In this document: piece by piece, positions 12,745 through 24,806 of the stretch
Layout of the letters: each line of letters begins with the position of its first letter
Numbering within the stretch: position 1 is the first letter of the stretch
From: Acanthochlamys bracteata
Taxonomy: Eukaryota; Streptophyta; Magnoliopsida; Pandanales; Velloziaceae
Direction of reading: 5' to 3'
Assembly (NCBI GenBank): GCA_019914995.1
Contig: CM034126.1
Location: forward strand, 5,337,001 to 5,401,000
DNA: 64,000 nucleotides
Translations under genes and position numbers: made by a program
Notes under the pieces: model-generated
The model's input: only the letters and a program-made list of their open reading frames with translations
The model's database searches: none
What the model was told of the DNA's origin: nothing

Positions 12745-13640
12745 ATGTCTACGCCAAAGAAGAAGCGTTGTAATAAAATTGTGTATTGATCAGAGAGTTA
12801 TTTTAGAAAATTTGTTTAACTTTTCAAAGAAGAAATACGGAAGGGTAATAAGCTCACAACTCACTTCAATGTAGAGGATTGGGGTAATATTCATTGTGCA
12901 TTTATGAATACTTTAGGGTGACATACAACAAACAACAATTCAAAAATTATTAGGATAATATGAAGAATGAACGGAAACTATATAAGAAACTAGTATTCGG
13001 GAGTCAGTTTTGGGATGGGATGCTGCAAACAATACGATCATTGCTAATATGAGTTGTGGGATACGAAAATTAAAGTACATTAGCTATTTTTAATTTATAA
13101 ACTATGTTTTTATGTTTTCTAATTATAATTTTTTGCTGATCTTTTGTTATTTGTATAGGCTGATTACAAGTTTAAGAAATTTAAGGGTAAGAATTTATCC
13201 TTAATCCGTGATCGATACAGTGGTCTATTTGAGGACAGTGTTATGTCGTGTCGCAAAGCAAGGTTAGTAGCTTCAGTTGCGAGAGATGTCGCAAGTGAAG
13301 GTACTCCTAACCAAGAAGGCAGTGATAATAGTGATAATGATCTTAGTGATCAACCGCCATCGGTTGTTGCTACTGAGGAAGATTTATTTTCTTCGAGCTC
13401 GAGTTCTGTTTCCACGCAGCAAAGAGAAAACAATCTCTACAGGAGAGTTTGGATACACTTGCAGACGTAATAAGTTCAACCAGCTGGATAACGTCTATGG
13501 GAACAGAGGGAGGATCTCTAAACAATCATAAAAAGTGCACGCGTATACTCAATCAGATGTCTGGAAATAGAATCGATCCGGACACAAGATTCTGGAGCTA
13601 CTCCAATAAATTTTCTAATCAAACCAACTAATCATTATGC
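12745..13640 (+). pseudogene. Harbinger ORF1, Myb/SANT-like DNA-binding protein
   Basis: PIF/Harbinger elements carry a second protein with a Myb/SANT-like domain that helps the transposase bind DNA. An ATG at 12745 starts MSTPKKKRCNKIVY and meets a stop. Further on the frame reads NKLTTHFNVEDWGNI (about 12847-12891), a typical segment of the plant Myb/SANT-like domain (family THFN..GW.NI). A probable intron follows, with its acceptor near 13158. The next exon (from about 13159) gives ADYKFKKFKGKNLSLIRDRY, then an acidic, serine-rich tail ending at 13470. Several stops and frame breaks show it is dead. The family call is from motif memory. Confidence 0.6.
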
Positions 13641-14099
13641 TTTTTTATATTAGCCAAATGATGAATGTCGTTTGGCGTGGTTAGAGTTTAATAATGAGGA
13701 GTATATGAGGAAAACATCGACTTCTGGTGTTATTTGAATTGTCATAAGTTTTGGAATTTAATCTTGAACTATCCTTATATTTGTTTAGCTAATATTGTAC
13801 TAATTGTTTGTTTTATTGCCTTAATGAATTAATATTTTATGTTTGTATTGTTGAATTAGAAGTTGTGCTTTTAATAATATTATTTAACTGAGTGTTTATT
13901 TAATTCATAGAGTGTTTGTGGTAATAAATATGTTTGTTTTGTGATTGTTTTTTACAATACTAATTGTTGTATTTGTATTTGTGTAGTTAAATAGATATTT
14001 CAGATGATTCGATAGATATTTGGATGCTTTTTTCTGATGATCCAATAGATGTTTCTATAGCTTCATATTCAACTTCTGGAAATGATGCAAATAACCAAG

Positions 14100-15372
14100 A
14101 CGAAGATAGATGGACATAACTCATGATACATGTAAGTTATCAAGCAGCGGTTATATGTGTACACAGTAAGATAAAAAAATCTGTACCATACATTCATACG
14201 CACAGGTCATCGGCTTATTTTGAAAATATTAGAGGAAAATGAGACTCGCTGCTAGTCAACTTTTCGTACGAGAAAAGATATTTTTCAAGCACTTTTCAAT
14301 GTTTGACATGTAACTACGGTTTAAAACCAACAAGATCAAAGACGGTCGAGGATAGCTTTGCAATATTTTTTTAACTTTTGCCTATGGCTCTATAAATAGA
14401 TTACTTTAAAAAATTTTTAATCATTCGGAAGAAACAATTTTTAGGCATTTTTATAAGGTGTTAAAAGCTATTCTACGATTATTAAAACATTTACTACGCG
14501 CACATCCCCAATATAATGAAGGAGTAATTTACCACAAATCAGAGGACACACAATATTCTCCGTGGTTTTAAATAAACAACTAATTTCTCATTATAATAGC
14601 GAATATCTTTTATGATGTGAGATATTTATTTTTGTTAATTTGAACATTAAATATTTTATTACAGAATTGTATTGGAGCAATTAACGGAATTCATATAAAG
14701 GCTATACTGCCACTGCTGAGCAAATACGCTACATTGGCCGTAAAGGTATGCTATTCAGAACGTTCTTAAAGTCTGTGATTTCAATATTTGCTTCACATTT
14801 ATATTAGCTGGATGGAAAAGAAGTGCTCATGACACAAAAGTTTTCAATGAAGCATTATGTAACCTAAAGCATGAGTTTCCTCATCCTTCAAGCAATAAGT
14901 ATTATCTGGTGGATGCTGATTATGCACACAGATCAGTTTATATGGTGCTATATACAGGTGAATTAAGATATCATCTGAGCGATTTTTTCCGTGCAGGTAC
15001 AGCTCAGCTGTGAAAATCAAGAGATTTAAGAGAAAAATTCAACCGACTCCACTCTTCCTGTAGAAGTATTATCGAATGTACTTTTGACATATGAAAAGCT
15101 CGCTTTAAAATTTTTTAAAAAATTCCACCGTATCACATTGATATTCAATGAGATATTATCATTGTTACAATGACAAATTTATAATTTTATTAGAAAATAA
15201 GGTGCGTTCGATAATGCGTTCTTAGTAGCTGAACGTGAAAGTTTTGTCCCATCACTCGTATAAGCACATATAGTACATCCAATATTACGCTGGTAGAGAT
15301 AAGTGTTGATGAAAGTATTTTAGACTGGGATATATATCGCGATGCTATTGCTATAAGAATATCAAATGTGTA
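14100..15372 (+). pseudogene. PIF/Harbinger DDE transposase, degenerate
   Basis: The pieces of a DDE_Tnp_4 transposase appear in order across shifted frames. They are an N-terminal stretch resembling ETIFRHFYKVLKAIL (about 14425-14475), the first catalytic block CIGAINGIHIKA (about 14668-14703), then FTFILAGWKRSAHDTKVFNE (about 14790-14849), FPHPSS.KYYLVDADYAHRS (about 14877-14936) and SSCRSIIECTFDIW (about 15055-15098). A tail, ESILDWDIYRDAIAIRISNV, ends in TAA at 15370-15372. In the first block the family has AIDGTHI, so the catalytic Asp is Asn here; the second Asp (LVDADY) remains. Stops and frameshifts are many. It lies 0.5 kb after the Myb/SANT-like ORF, the usual two-gene order. Confidence 0.75.
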
Positions 15373-15714
15373 ATTATTTTTAATTAATGTGTGATTATTA
15401 ATACTCTTGCAACTATATAACGAGAACAAATATTATATAAAATAATTTTAAATAATTATTTAATAAATTATTAAATATTTAATAAATTATTTAACAAATT
15501 ATAAAATATTTAATAAATAATTTAAATAATTATTTAATACAAAATATTTCAAAAATAATAATTTTAATTTAAATAAGTATTTATATAAAATAATTTAATT
15601 TGAGTGTTTCTATTTTAAAAAGAAAAATAAATTCAAAATCACTCTATTAAATATAATAATTTAAATAAATATTTTATTCAAATTTATGACATCAATAATT
15701 TAATAAATATGCAT
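15373..15714. repeat. AT-rich simple repeats
   Basis: The stretch 15440-15600 is built from degenerate repeats of AATAAATTATTTAA-like words. No gene is present. It ends at the target-site duplication of the neighbouring MITE. Confidence 0.5.
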
Positions 15715-16260
15715 TAGGGGTGGCAATTCGGGTTCCTAGGTCGGTTCCAGGTCGATCCATATAATAACCGGGTCAAAATTATTTAACCCTAATCCGACCC
15801 ATTTATTTATATGAGTCAAAATTATCAATCCTAACCCAACCTATTTATAACCGAGTCAAACTCGGGTCGACCCATTTAATAATTAAAATTATTACAATAA
15901 AAATAATAAATATTAGTTTTTAATAATAATATATAAAAATGATTAATTATGATATATTTAAAAAAAAAATTAATTTTTTGACAAATTTTATAAATTAAAT
16001 AAAAATTAGTTAAATTAAGATAAATTAATATATATATATATATACAAATTAAATTCAAATTTTTTGCTATTATTTTCTAATTATTAAGTAATATATATTA
16101 TATAAATAGTTAAACGGATTAAACGGGTCAATTTCTGGTCAACCCGAATCCGTTTAAAAGTATAGGTCATTTTCAGGTCGACCCGAACCCGGCTAAGTGT
16201 TGACTCGAATCTGACTTTTTCGGATCGGTTTTAGAGTCGGGTCAAACTTTACCACCCCTA
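15715..16260. mobile_element. hAT MITE, 546 bp, TAGGGGTGGCAA ends
   Basis: The left end is TAGGGGTGGCAATTCGGGTT and the right end reads ...TTTACCACCCCTA, an imperfect inverted repeat. The flanks are ATATGCAT (15707-15714) and ATATACAT (16261-16268), 7 of 8 bases equal, as expected for an aged 8-bp hAT target duplication. The subterminal 100-150 bases on both sides are dense in GGGTC/GACCC words, while the centre is A/T only, with a TA run near 16027-16044. No coding capacity. The ends match the autonomous hAT copies at 38503-50075, so it was probably mobilised by that family's transposase. Confidence 0.85.
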
Positions 16261-16268
16261 ATATACAT

Positions 16269-17978
16269 ATCTTTCAATTGAAAAGTACTTTATCCAAAAT
16301 TACTATCAAATATTTTTCCAAAAAAGCTTATTTTTTCTTCACTTTTTAAAGTCTATTTTTTCATTCCAAAAGCTTAATTTAATAAACAATCCCAAAGCCT
16401 CCCTGCCTCAACGTGAGTTAAGTTGCTCAATTTCACTTAAACCCTTGAAGCCATCTTATTAATAAAAGCCAAAATCAAAACCTCAGTAGATTTAAAGCAG
16501 ATTTTTCAGCATCAACAATTATCGTAAATCCGGATAAGCGAGCCTAGGTAAATTCATGCAATTTTTGCCAAGAGATGCCAGCTGCCAGCAAGTTACTAAC
16601 TCAAAAGTTGATTTGTTTAGTAATCTATAGTTACCTCTTAACATTCTTGCAACTACAAAATCAACAACACTTGTTGATCGGAGCATGTCACTATAGGAGG
16701 ACATTTAAAAGTAATTATAAAATAAAAATATTTTAAATAAAAATTATTTTAAATGTATTTAAGTTTAAAAATATAACTTTTTATATTTATTTAAAAAAAT
16801 TATTAAATTATTAAAATTTTCGTTTAAAAATGTGAAATAGTTATTGAAATAATGAGTACTTCAAAAGCTCAGCCAAGTTGCAAATGAGTATGTTCTTATT
16901 ATAAAAATTATATTTACAAAACATAAATTTTGCATAGTGAATTATAAAATGTAATTATTATAAAGAAATGTATCAACTAATTTCGAATGTAACATATTGA
17001 CCAAAATAAATTACTTTTTAGATGCAAAAGAAGTTGCAAACAACTGGGGGTAGTCGTTCAAGATGGTTGAGCTTCTCCATTTCTATTTTAATTTTTTGTT
17101 TTTTGTTTCTCCAAAAACATTATACTTTATATTTAGAATTTTTTATAAATCTTAAAATACAAAATTAAATATATTATTAAATTTTTATTTTTATTTTTTA
17201 AAACAAATTCCTAAACTTATTTTTAAAAACTTAATTTCTTTTTTTAAATAAAAACATATCTTACATATATTCACGTGAGCTTCTCTAGGAAATCAAAAGA
17301 ACTTGATTAGCAATTTACATTTATATTTCAGTAAATAAGTAAATTGATGAATGTTGCGTATCTTCCATTCCATTCTCTAATGAATTGGACTTCCCTTCCA
17401 CTTGCTTGCAAACGGGCGTACTTGTGCAACTTCAGAGCTTATTCCAATCCCCTTCTGGGCACTTGCGTATTGAAATATTGTTTTAATTCTAATTCTGTTT
17501 AAGGAATCAGATGCTTAACCGAAATTTCTTAATCCTGTGCATGAACGTTAGGTGTATTGTCTATGGAATTTGGGGAGAAGATGAAAAGAAAAGCAAGCTA
17601 CGACTGAGAAACAATTTGGCAGATGTCATTAATCTTAGCATTAGTGACTACTATTTATTATTCTTAGACTACTAACATTCAACTATTATAAATGCCAACC
17701 TTTTTTTTTTTGTAAATACATGTTTCAGAAATTATTTAGACAAAAAATGCCCTTGTTAATAAAACCGGCCCGTAATGCTGGTCGCTGAATCCGTGTTGGT
17801 TTTTTTTCCGGGGACGTTAAAATTAGGAAGTCACTAGTCAGTCACTTGCCTTTCCACTTAAGAATGAAAGCCGACTTGGAATTTTCTCCAGTCTTTCACT
17901 GCAACTCCCAATCTTACAAACACCAACCAACCAAGTAACCAAATAGCTTACCTACTAAAATAACACCATTCCTCTGCC
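16269..17978. other. Intergenic, upstream of P450 copy 1
   Basis: No gene recognised. The minus-strand open frame 16519-16704 has no known motif. AT-rich blocks lie at 16690-16860 and 17090-17260. The right 300 bases form the proximal promoter of the first P450 copy. Confidence 0.4.
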
Positions 17979-17986
17979 TATAAATA
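17979..17986 (+). promoter_or_regulatory. TATA box of P450 copy 1
   Basis: TATAAATA lies 115 bases before the ATG at 18101, leaving a leader of roughly 85-90 bases. The promoter still looks usable although the gene is broken, so a non-coding transcript may be made. Confidence 0.6.
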
Positions 17987-18100
17987 GTTAAATACTACCC
18001 ATAGCCACCACCAATAACACAAAGCATCAAATTTCAAATTCATTTGAACTACCTAAATTGCTTTCTTGCAACAAAATATATTTCTTTTAAGGAAACATAT

Positions 18101-19722
18101 ATGGAGTCATCAGCATCAACTTCATCACTAGCTGAAGGCGGATGGGCGACGTTGCTCGCTGTCCTTTTGGCTTCTTTTCTTCTTTTAATCCGTGGCTTGC
18201 GAAATGGTCGGAAACTGAACCTTCCGCCCGGACCTAAACCATGGCCTGTTATTGGTAATCTTAATTTGATCGGAAGTCTTCCTCACCAGTCAATCCATGA
18301 GTTATCGACGAAGTACGGTGAACTCATGTACATTTGGTTTGGCCGTTCTCCGGTTGTTGTTGGTTCTTCGGCCGATATGGCGAGGGAGATTCTTGCTAAG
18401 CAAGACCTCAAATTTATCCCGCCCTCAAACTGCGGCAGGTAAGCTTACGGCTTACAACTACTCGGATATTACTTGGGCGCCGTATGGCGAACACTGGCGC
18501 CAGGCGCGTAAGATGTGTTGGACTGAGCTGTTCAGTGCTCGGCGACTTGCCTCCTATGAGGATATAAGGAAAGATGAGGTGCGAGCATTGCTCAACCATC
18601 TGTTCCAGTCATCCGGCAGTGTCGTGAGCCTCCGTGACCGTCTTGCCAACTTAAGACTCAATATCATTAGCCGCATGGTGCTCGGGAGGAAGTACGCCGA
18701 CGAGTCCGATGGCGAGTCAATAGTAACTCCCGGGGAATTCAAAAAGATGCTCGATGAGCTCTTCTTACTGGGAGGAGCACTCAATATAGGTGACGCGATT
18801 CCGTGGCTTGACTTCCTCGACTTGCAAGGTTACTTAAAGAGGATGAAGAACGTGAGCAAGAAGTTGGACCGATTCCTTGAGCACGTAATTGATGAGCACG
18901 ACGAGAGACGGACTCGTGAGGGCAACGACTTTGCCGTAAAGGACATGGTGGACGTTCTCCTGCAGTTCGCCCACGGGGAAGACCTCAAGGTCAAGTTTGA
19001 TAGAAATAACGTCAAGGCATTCACCTTGGTAAGCTCTCTTGTTAACTGGTTTACATTTCTATGCATGTATTGCATATGCAGAACAGTTTTGAAGTTCTTG
19101 TCATGCCATTGATCAATAGGATCTCATCGCCGGTGGAACTGAAAGCTCTGCGGTGACTGTTGAGTGAGCTATGTCAGAGCTTTTGAAACGCCCTGACATT
19201 TTGAAGAAAGCCGCCGAAGAGTTGGAGCGCGTGATTGGAAAGGAACGTTGGGTAGACGAGAAGGAAGTGCAGAAACTTCCTTTCGTCGAAGCGATCATGA
19301 AGGAAACAATGAGGCTGCACCCTGTAGCTCCATTTCTCGTTCCGCGCATGTCCCGCGAGGACACCAAGATCAAACGTTACGATATCCCTACGGGAACAAG
19401 AGTATTCGTCAACGTCTGGACCATTGGAAGGGACGCTTCTCTCTGGGAAGACCCTTATGAGTTCAGGCCAGAGAGGTTCATGGGCAGAGAGATTGATGTT
19501 AAGGGTACGAGCTACGAACTGCTGCCTTTTGGTACTGGCCGGCGCATGTGCCCGGGCTATACCCTCGCCAACCTGATTCATGGATTTAACTGGAGTCTAC
19601 CTGACGGTTTGCGCTCTGAAGAACTGAGTATGGAGGAAATCTTTGGACTGACGACACCCAGAAAGGTGCCACTGCAGGCTGTTGTCCAGCCACGCCTACC
19701 TGCTCATCTCTATTCCAAATGA
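18101..19722 (+). pseudogene. CYP92-like cytochrome P450, tandem copy 1, broken
   Basis: This is a type-A plant P450 aligned along its whole length with the intact copy at 22352-24029. The ATG at 18101 (MESSASTSSLAEGGWATLL) matches the position of the intact start; an in-frame ATG at 18044 is less likely. Exon 1 ends at 19028 (TTG then GTAAGC) and exon 2 starts at 19120. Three lesions are visible. A 2-nt deletion near 18418 shifts the frame just before the RPQTAAGK block and gives TAA at 18440-18442. In exon 2, TGG becomes TGA at 19165-19167 right after the I-helix. A 27-nt in-frame deletion at 19560/19561 removes nine residues (SLGLKVIQA in the other copy) after the haem-binding CPGY. The ExxR (KETMRLHP), PERF and haem motifs otherwise persist. 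Exons are still GC-rich and very similar to copy 2, so inactivation looks recent. Confidence 0.92.
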
Positions 19723-19989
19723 ATGTTACTGCCAGCATAGATATATAATAGATATATAGTTGCTAAAGATATACATTTGCTAGTCATATTGTAGGAAAGA
19801 AAGCCTGCATACATATGAAATGGTCTGCGTTTTGGGTACTTTAAACATTAGACAGAATTATTAACTGTTGTACTATAGGATATATACCTCAGTTTCTTAG
19901 TTTAATAATACATAGATACTCACATTATGAGACAAGTCTTATTAGGATTGTTCTATAACCACCAGGGTTATCAATAAGATATCATGTAA

Positions 19990-20225
19990 TTTTTTTATAT
20001 ATTATGTTCGAAAGTACTTTTTAATTCATTTTTATTTTATATTTTATAATAATTTTTCTATAATATTTTATAATTTTTTTTTACAATTTAAAATGTACAA
20101 AAAATTTTATTTTGTAAGATCTTATTATTATTTATTTTTATTATTTTTTCGTCAAAAAATAAATCTTATTTTTTATAAAATTTTTAAAATATTTTTTATT
20201 TAATTTTTTTTTCAAAAGCATTCCT
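19990..20225 (+). repeat. AT-rich dispersed repeat copy
   Basis: It contains the core TTATTATTATTTATTTTTAT near 20122, followed by a T-run and GTCAAAAAATAAA. The same arrangement is seen near 37028 and 50281. It is likely a MITE-like family; the ends are not resolved. Confidence 0.4.
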
Positions 20226-21483
20226 AGATATCCAGAGTGGACAAGCTCTGCCCTTAACAAGCAATTGCGTTCATAATCATCATAAACGGCTTACAAATAA
20301 TTTGAGCCATGATCAATTTATTATTCTTAAACTATGCTATACTATGGAAAAAGTTGAAATAATTGAATATTTTTAGGAAAAACAAAATATATAAGGCTCT
20401 ATATATACATTCAAGTGTCCCAATACGTGAGTACAAGATAATTCGAGGTACTTATTACTGGTGAGGTAGAAATTAACCTAGAATATATATATTAGAAGCA
20501 AATAATGGAAGATAATCTCAAACATGAATTAAGTTGAATTGACTATGAATTAAGAGAACGGCATTATAGAAAAGCAAAAAAACATTAAAAACAAGATGAG
20601 ATTTATGTGACAAAAAAAAAAAAAAGTTTAACTATATATAATTAGAGTACAAAATATTATTCCTTTATTCTTAAAACATAAATATATGAATCTACTCAAT
20701 GTCTTCCCATGACATTGAAGAGCTGAAAACTAATTTGCACGATAGACAATATGTATAGAATTTATGCTATATTATTATAGCAGAATTGTTTTAAATTTTT
20801 CATTTTTTTTGTCTTGATTTTTTATAAGCCCCTCTACAGGTGCTTGAAAACGTACATTTGAGGAGTTTTGGAAAAAAAGAACAATATGTAGTTAAAGATT
20901 TGAAAAAACTAACCAACCTGCCTATAAGGGACTAGAAATAATTTTATTTTAATTAAGTCATTAAAACATAATTTCCTATTAAAAGAGGTAAAAAGTGGAA
21001 TAAAGTAAATTTTCATATTGCAAATTGGTTAGTTTCTTAGTTTTTATGTCAGTTATTTTTTGTTTTGAATTGGAGTTAGATTCTCTACGGTTGAACTCAA
21101 TTGTTAAAGAATTTATTAAAATTTTGATGCATTCTTTATGGTAGTCCTGAACCATAGGTAATAGATCAGAGTTTAATTGCGTTTCGATTCAGTGCAGAAT
21201 GTTTGGTGTTTGGCAGTGCAATTTGCACTGATTTTAATTTCAAAAACTTTTTCACATTTTTAATAACATTTTATAATATTTAGAATTTTATAAATACAAA
21301 TAATTATATATCGTCAAATTATATATAATAATGTATTATTATTTTAATTAAAAAAATTATTTTTTAGTAAACGTTTGATTTTATTTTTAAACATTTCAAA
21401 GTCTGACCTGCTACATAGTTGCACCTGAATTGTTGATGAGATGCACCGAAGCAGCTTCAATGGACACCAGAAACTACATAAAC

Positions 21484-22020
21484 TTGACTCACCTACTCTC
21501 TGCGTCCTTAATAAAATTAGAGACCAAGTTGCATAAACTAAGACCTTAACACCGAGAAAACTATCTATCTGATCATTTACTTCGACTAGTCAAACTTCAG
21601 TGCACTTTCCCGATCAAACGTTCGAAAAAGGCGAAAACCTTCTTGTGCCTTTAACAAATTCTTCACAGAACAACTTCACCAGAACTACATAGGTCAACTA
21701 CACATGTAGGGCCTTAAAATTTATATTCCAACAACTCTCTGTACTTTTTCCTTCGCGTTTCACTAAAATTTGTTCACTATACGAGGTAATAAAATATTCA
21801 AGTCAACCGTTGAATTTTATTTCATAATAATTTTAATTTATAATCATTGACTTATATGTTAGTTTACTGATTTAAGTGAACCCAAAATATGTTAGATACC
21901 ATAACAGTATTACTATAATAATATTTTTGAAATTACGATAGGTTTTTGTTCTTCTGTCAACGCGACTTAAAACGACCGACTGATTGTTCTTTGATCAAGG
22001 TTAGTAGGTCAAACAGTCAA
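21484..22020. promoter_or_regulatory. Cluster of W-box words upstream of P450 copy 2
   Basis: WRKY-type W-box words TTGAC[CT] occur at 21484-21489 and 21847-21852 on the plus strand, and at 21588-21593, 21801-21806, 22007-22012 and 22015-22020 on the minus strand. The last two lie eight bases apart, about 190 bases before the TATA box. W-boxes are typical of defence-induced genes. Whether WRKY factors bind here is inference. Confidence 0.35.
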
Positions 22021-22205
22021 AGTCACCTGTATCCCCACTAAGGGCAGCAGATAGTTTTTTCAGGTTACAAACTTTTCATATCTTTTTTTGAAAAAACATA
22101 AGTTTGAAAATTTAATTTATAAAGGACTACACGCTTTGGGAAATTTATCAGGAAAGTTAACTGAGATTGAGCAGAAGATCGAGAGCATCTCTGCCTAGCA
22201 AACCT

Positions 22206-22213
22206 TATATAAA
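22206..22213 (+). promoter_or_regulatory. TATA box of P450 copy 2
   Basis: TATATAAA lies 139 bases before the ATG at 22352. That leaves a leader of about 110 bases, which is pyrimidine- and ACC-rich and contains no upstream ATG downstream of about 22240. Confidence 0.65.
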
Positions 22214-22351
22214 TGGACATGCTTTCTACTCCAAACCCACACCATCTTCACTTGTAAACAATTTCTTCTTAGCATTGTTCTACCATTACCAAGTACGCAA
22301 CTCATCATCTTAACCTTGTCCTAAGATCACTACACAACTAACTTCAATATC

Positions 22352-24029
22352 ATGGGCTCATCACTCTCTGGTGGCGGATGGGCAACATTGCTTGCCATCT
22401 TAACTTCATTCCTTCTGTTCCTCCGCAAGGCGTTCGGCTTGCGGAGTCGGAAACTGAACCTCCCTCCGGGTCCAAAGCCATGGCCTGTCATCGGTAATCT
22501 GAACCTGATAGGAGCTCTTCCTCACCACTCAATCCATGAGTTGTCAAAGAAGTATGGTGAACTCATGTACATCCGGTTTGGCTCGGCTCCCATTCTCGTG
22601 GGTTCTTCAGCAGAGATGGCGAGGGAGATTCTCTGTAAGCAAGACCTCAGCTTCATCTCGCGCCCTCAAACTGCAGCGGGTAAGCACACAGCGTACAACT
22701 ACTCTGATATTACTTGGGCACCGTATGGTGAACACTGGCGCCAGGCACGCAAGATGTGTTGGACTGAACTTTTCAGTGCTCGGCGGCTTGCTTCCTATGA
22801 GAGCATCAGGAAAGACGAGATACATGCACTCCTCGGTCATCTGTTCCAATCCTCAGGGAATGCGGTAAGCATCCGAGATCATCTTGCCAACATGACTCTG
22901 AACATCATTAGCCGGATGGTACTGGGAAGGAAGTACACTGATGAGTCTGAGGGCAAGTCAATAGTAACACCTGGCGAGTTCAAGGAGATGCTTGACGAGC
23001 TCTTCTTCCTTGGAGGCGCGCTTAATATCGGAGACGCTATTCCATGGCTGGACTTCCTCGATTTGCAAGGCTATGTAAAGAGAATGAAGAAGCTGAGCAA
23101 GAAGATCGACCACTTCCTGGAGCATGTAATCAACGAGCACAACGATAGGCGGAATTTTGAGGGAAAAGACTTTGTCGCCAAGGACATGGTCGACGTTCTT
23201 TTGCAGTTCGTTGACGGAGAGGACCTTAAGGTCAAGTTTGATAGCAACAATGTGAAGGCCTTCACCTTGGTAAGTTCCCTTCAACTTTCAGCTATATTTG
23301 CGTATCTGTTTTCTATGCTTATAAGTCATACGGTATAGAAATTTCCTCCAAAATTAAGTATCTGAATGAAGACTTATATATGTAATGCAACCTCTGCAGG
23401 ATCTCATAGCTGGAGGAACAGAAAGCTCAGCCGTAACGGTGGAGTGGGCTATGTCAGAGCTCTTGAAATGCCCTGACATTTTGGCGAGAGCTGCGGAAGA
23501 GGTAGAGCGCGTGATCGGAAAGGAACGTTGGGTGGGCGAGAAGGAAGTACATAACCTCCCTTACATTGAAGCTATCATGAAAGAAACGATGAGGCTGCAC
23601 CCTGTGGCTCCATTCCTCGTGCCACGTATGTCCCGTGAAGAAACGAGGATCAACGGGTATGACATTCCTGAGGGAACAAGGGTTTTCGTCAATGTCTGGA
23701 CCATTGGAAGGGACGCTTCTCTCTGGAAAGACCCCTATGAATTCAATCCAGAGAGGTTCATTGGCAGAGAGATTGACGTGAAGGGAACAAGCTATGAGCT
23801 ACTGCCTTTTGGTGCTGGTCGGCGGATGTGCCCAGGCTACAGCTTGGGGCTCAAGGTCATTCAAGCTACTCTAGCAAATCTAATTCATGGATTCAAGTGG
23901 AGTCTCCCTGATGGCATGCGCCCTGAAGACCTGAACATGGAAGAGACATTCGGGCTTACGACACCCAGGAAGATGCCCCTGCAGGCCGTCGTTGAGCCAC
24001 GCCTTCCTGCGCATCTCTATGCTATATGA
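22352..24029 (+). CDS. CYP92-like cytochrome P450 (CYP71 clan)
   Basis: This is an intact two-exon gene: exon 1 at 22352-23269 and exon 2 at 23400-24029, with a phase-0 intron (GTAAGT...GCAG). It encodes 515 residues, the usual length. In order: an N-terminal membrane anchor (about 8-28), the hinge LPPGP (37-41), the C-helix WRQAR, an I-helix AGGTESS starting at 310, ExxR (E368, R371), PERF (423-426) and the haem loop FGAGRRMCPG with Cys450. These mark an endoplasmic-reticulum monooxygenase that needs a P450 reductase. The proline-hinge and RPQTAAGK blocks resemble the CYP92 family, whose monocot members include the homoterpene (DMNT/TMTT) synthases and whose other members act on flavonoids. 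The substrate here is unknown. A broken tandem copy lies 2.6 kb upstream. The upstream W-box cluster would suit stress induction. Confidence 0.93.
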
Positions 24030-24806
24030 TTGAGATACAAATACATACAGATATTGCTTAGGTTTCGCATACATATATATAAGTCTTCCTAGCTACAAGA
24101 CTGTATTTTTGGTGTAGCTCAATGGTCTTATCACATGTTTTAATTTCTTTAAAGTTTCTATTGTCAGACTTGTATTAGATTGTTTTTGCATACCTTGAAT
24201 AATCATAAGATGTAATTACAAAAGATTTATTTAACTGGATTATTATAAGCCCAAAAACTTCTTGCTAGATTCTTCTGTTAGAAAGTAATTTACAATTTTA
24301 TTAAACATATTTTGTTAAGTTGTACGTACACGGGTATGGCAATAGCCTGTAGTCAGATTCGAATGCTAACCTGATTGGTCAACCGGTTTGGAATTAGCAT
24401 TTTCTATTATAAGCACATATTCTTATTATGAATCGTTAAACTCACCAAACCAAATTTTATTCAACCTAATACAAAATGAGTTGCTCGCTATTTCTAAATT
24501 AATTAATCTATTTTTTATTTGAGCATAATTTTTAAACAAAAATTACTGGTAATGTGGAAAAACAATAAAATAGAAGTTTTATATCCCTCTGTTGTAGCAA
24601 ATTGAATGAAAAATAGAACTTCATCATCTTTTTCATCTCCTCTATTGTGCACTCTGTTCGAGTATTCACCTCTCACCTATGATGAAAAACTAAAATTTTC
24701 CTAACAATTCTTAACAAAAATACCATCTATATTTTCTGCTTGCTAATATCTTCAGTATCGGAGACTTAATTTCAGCCCTTTTCCTTCTTTCTTCAGCAAT
24801 TTTAGA
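24030..24806. other. 3' flank of P450 and intergenic DNA
   Basis: It holds the 3' untranslated region of the P450 gene (several AATAA-like words near 24197-24204) and AT-rich DNA up to the copia LTR. No gene is seen. Confidence 0.5.

Larger units (their letters stand above)
19723..22205. other. Intergenic between the P450 copies
   Basis: No gene is seen. The stretch holds an AT-rich dispersed repeat near 19990-20225, an A-run near 20612, and a promoter-side region (21480-22025) with six W-box words described separately. Confidence 0.45.

Noticed and set aside
19174..19581. 135-codon minus-strand frame
   Set aside because: It is antisense to the conserved second exon of P450 copy 1. Long antisense frames are common opposite GC-richer coding sequence.
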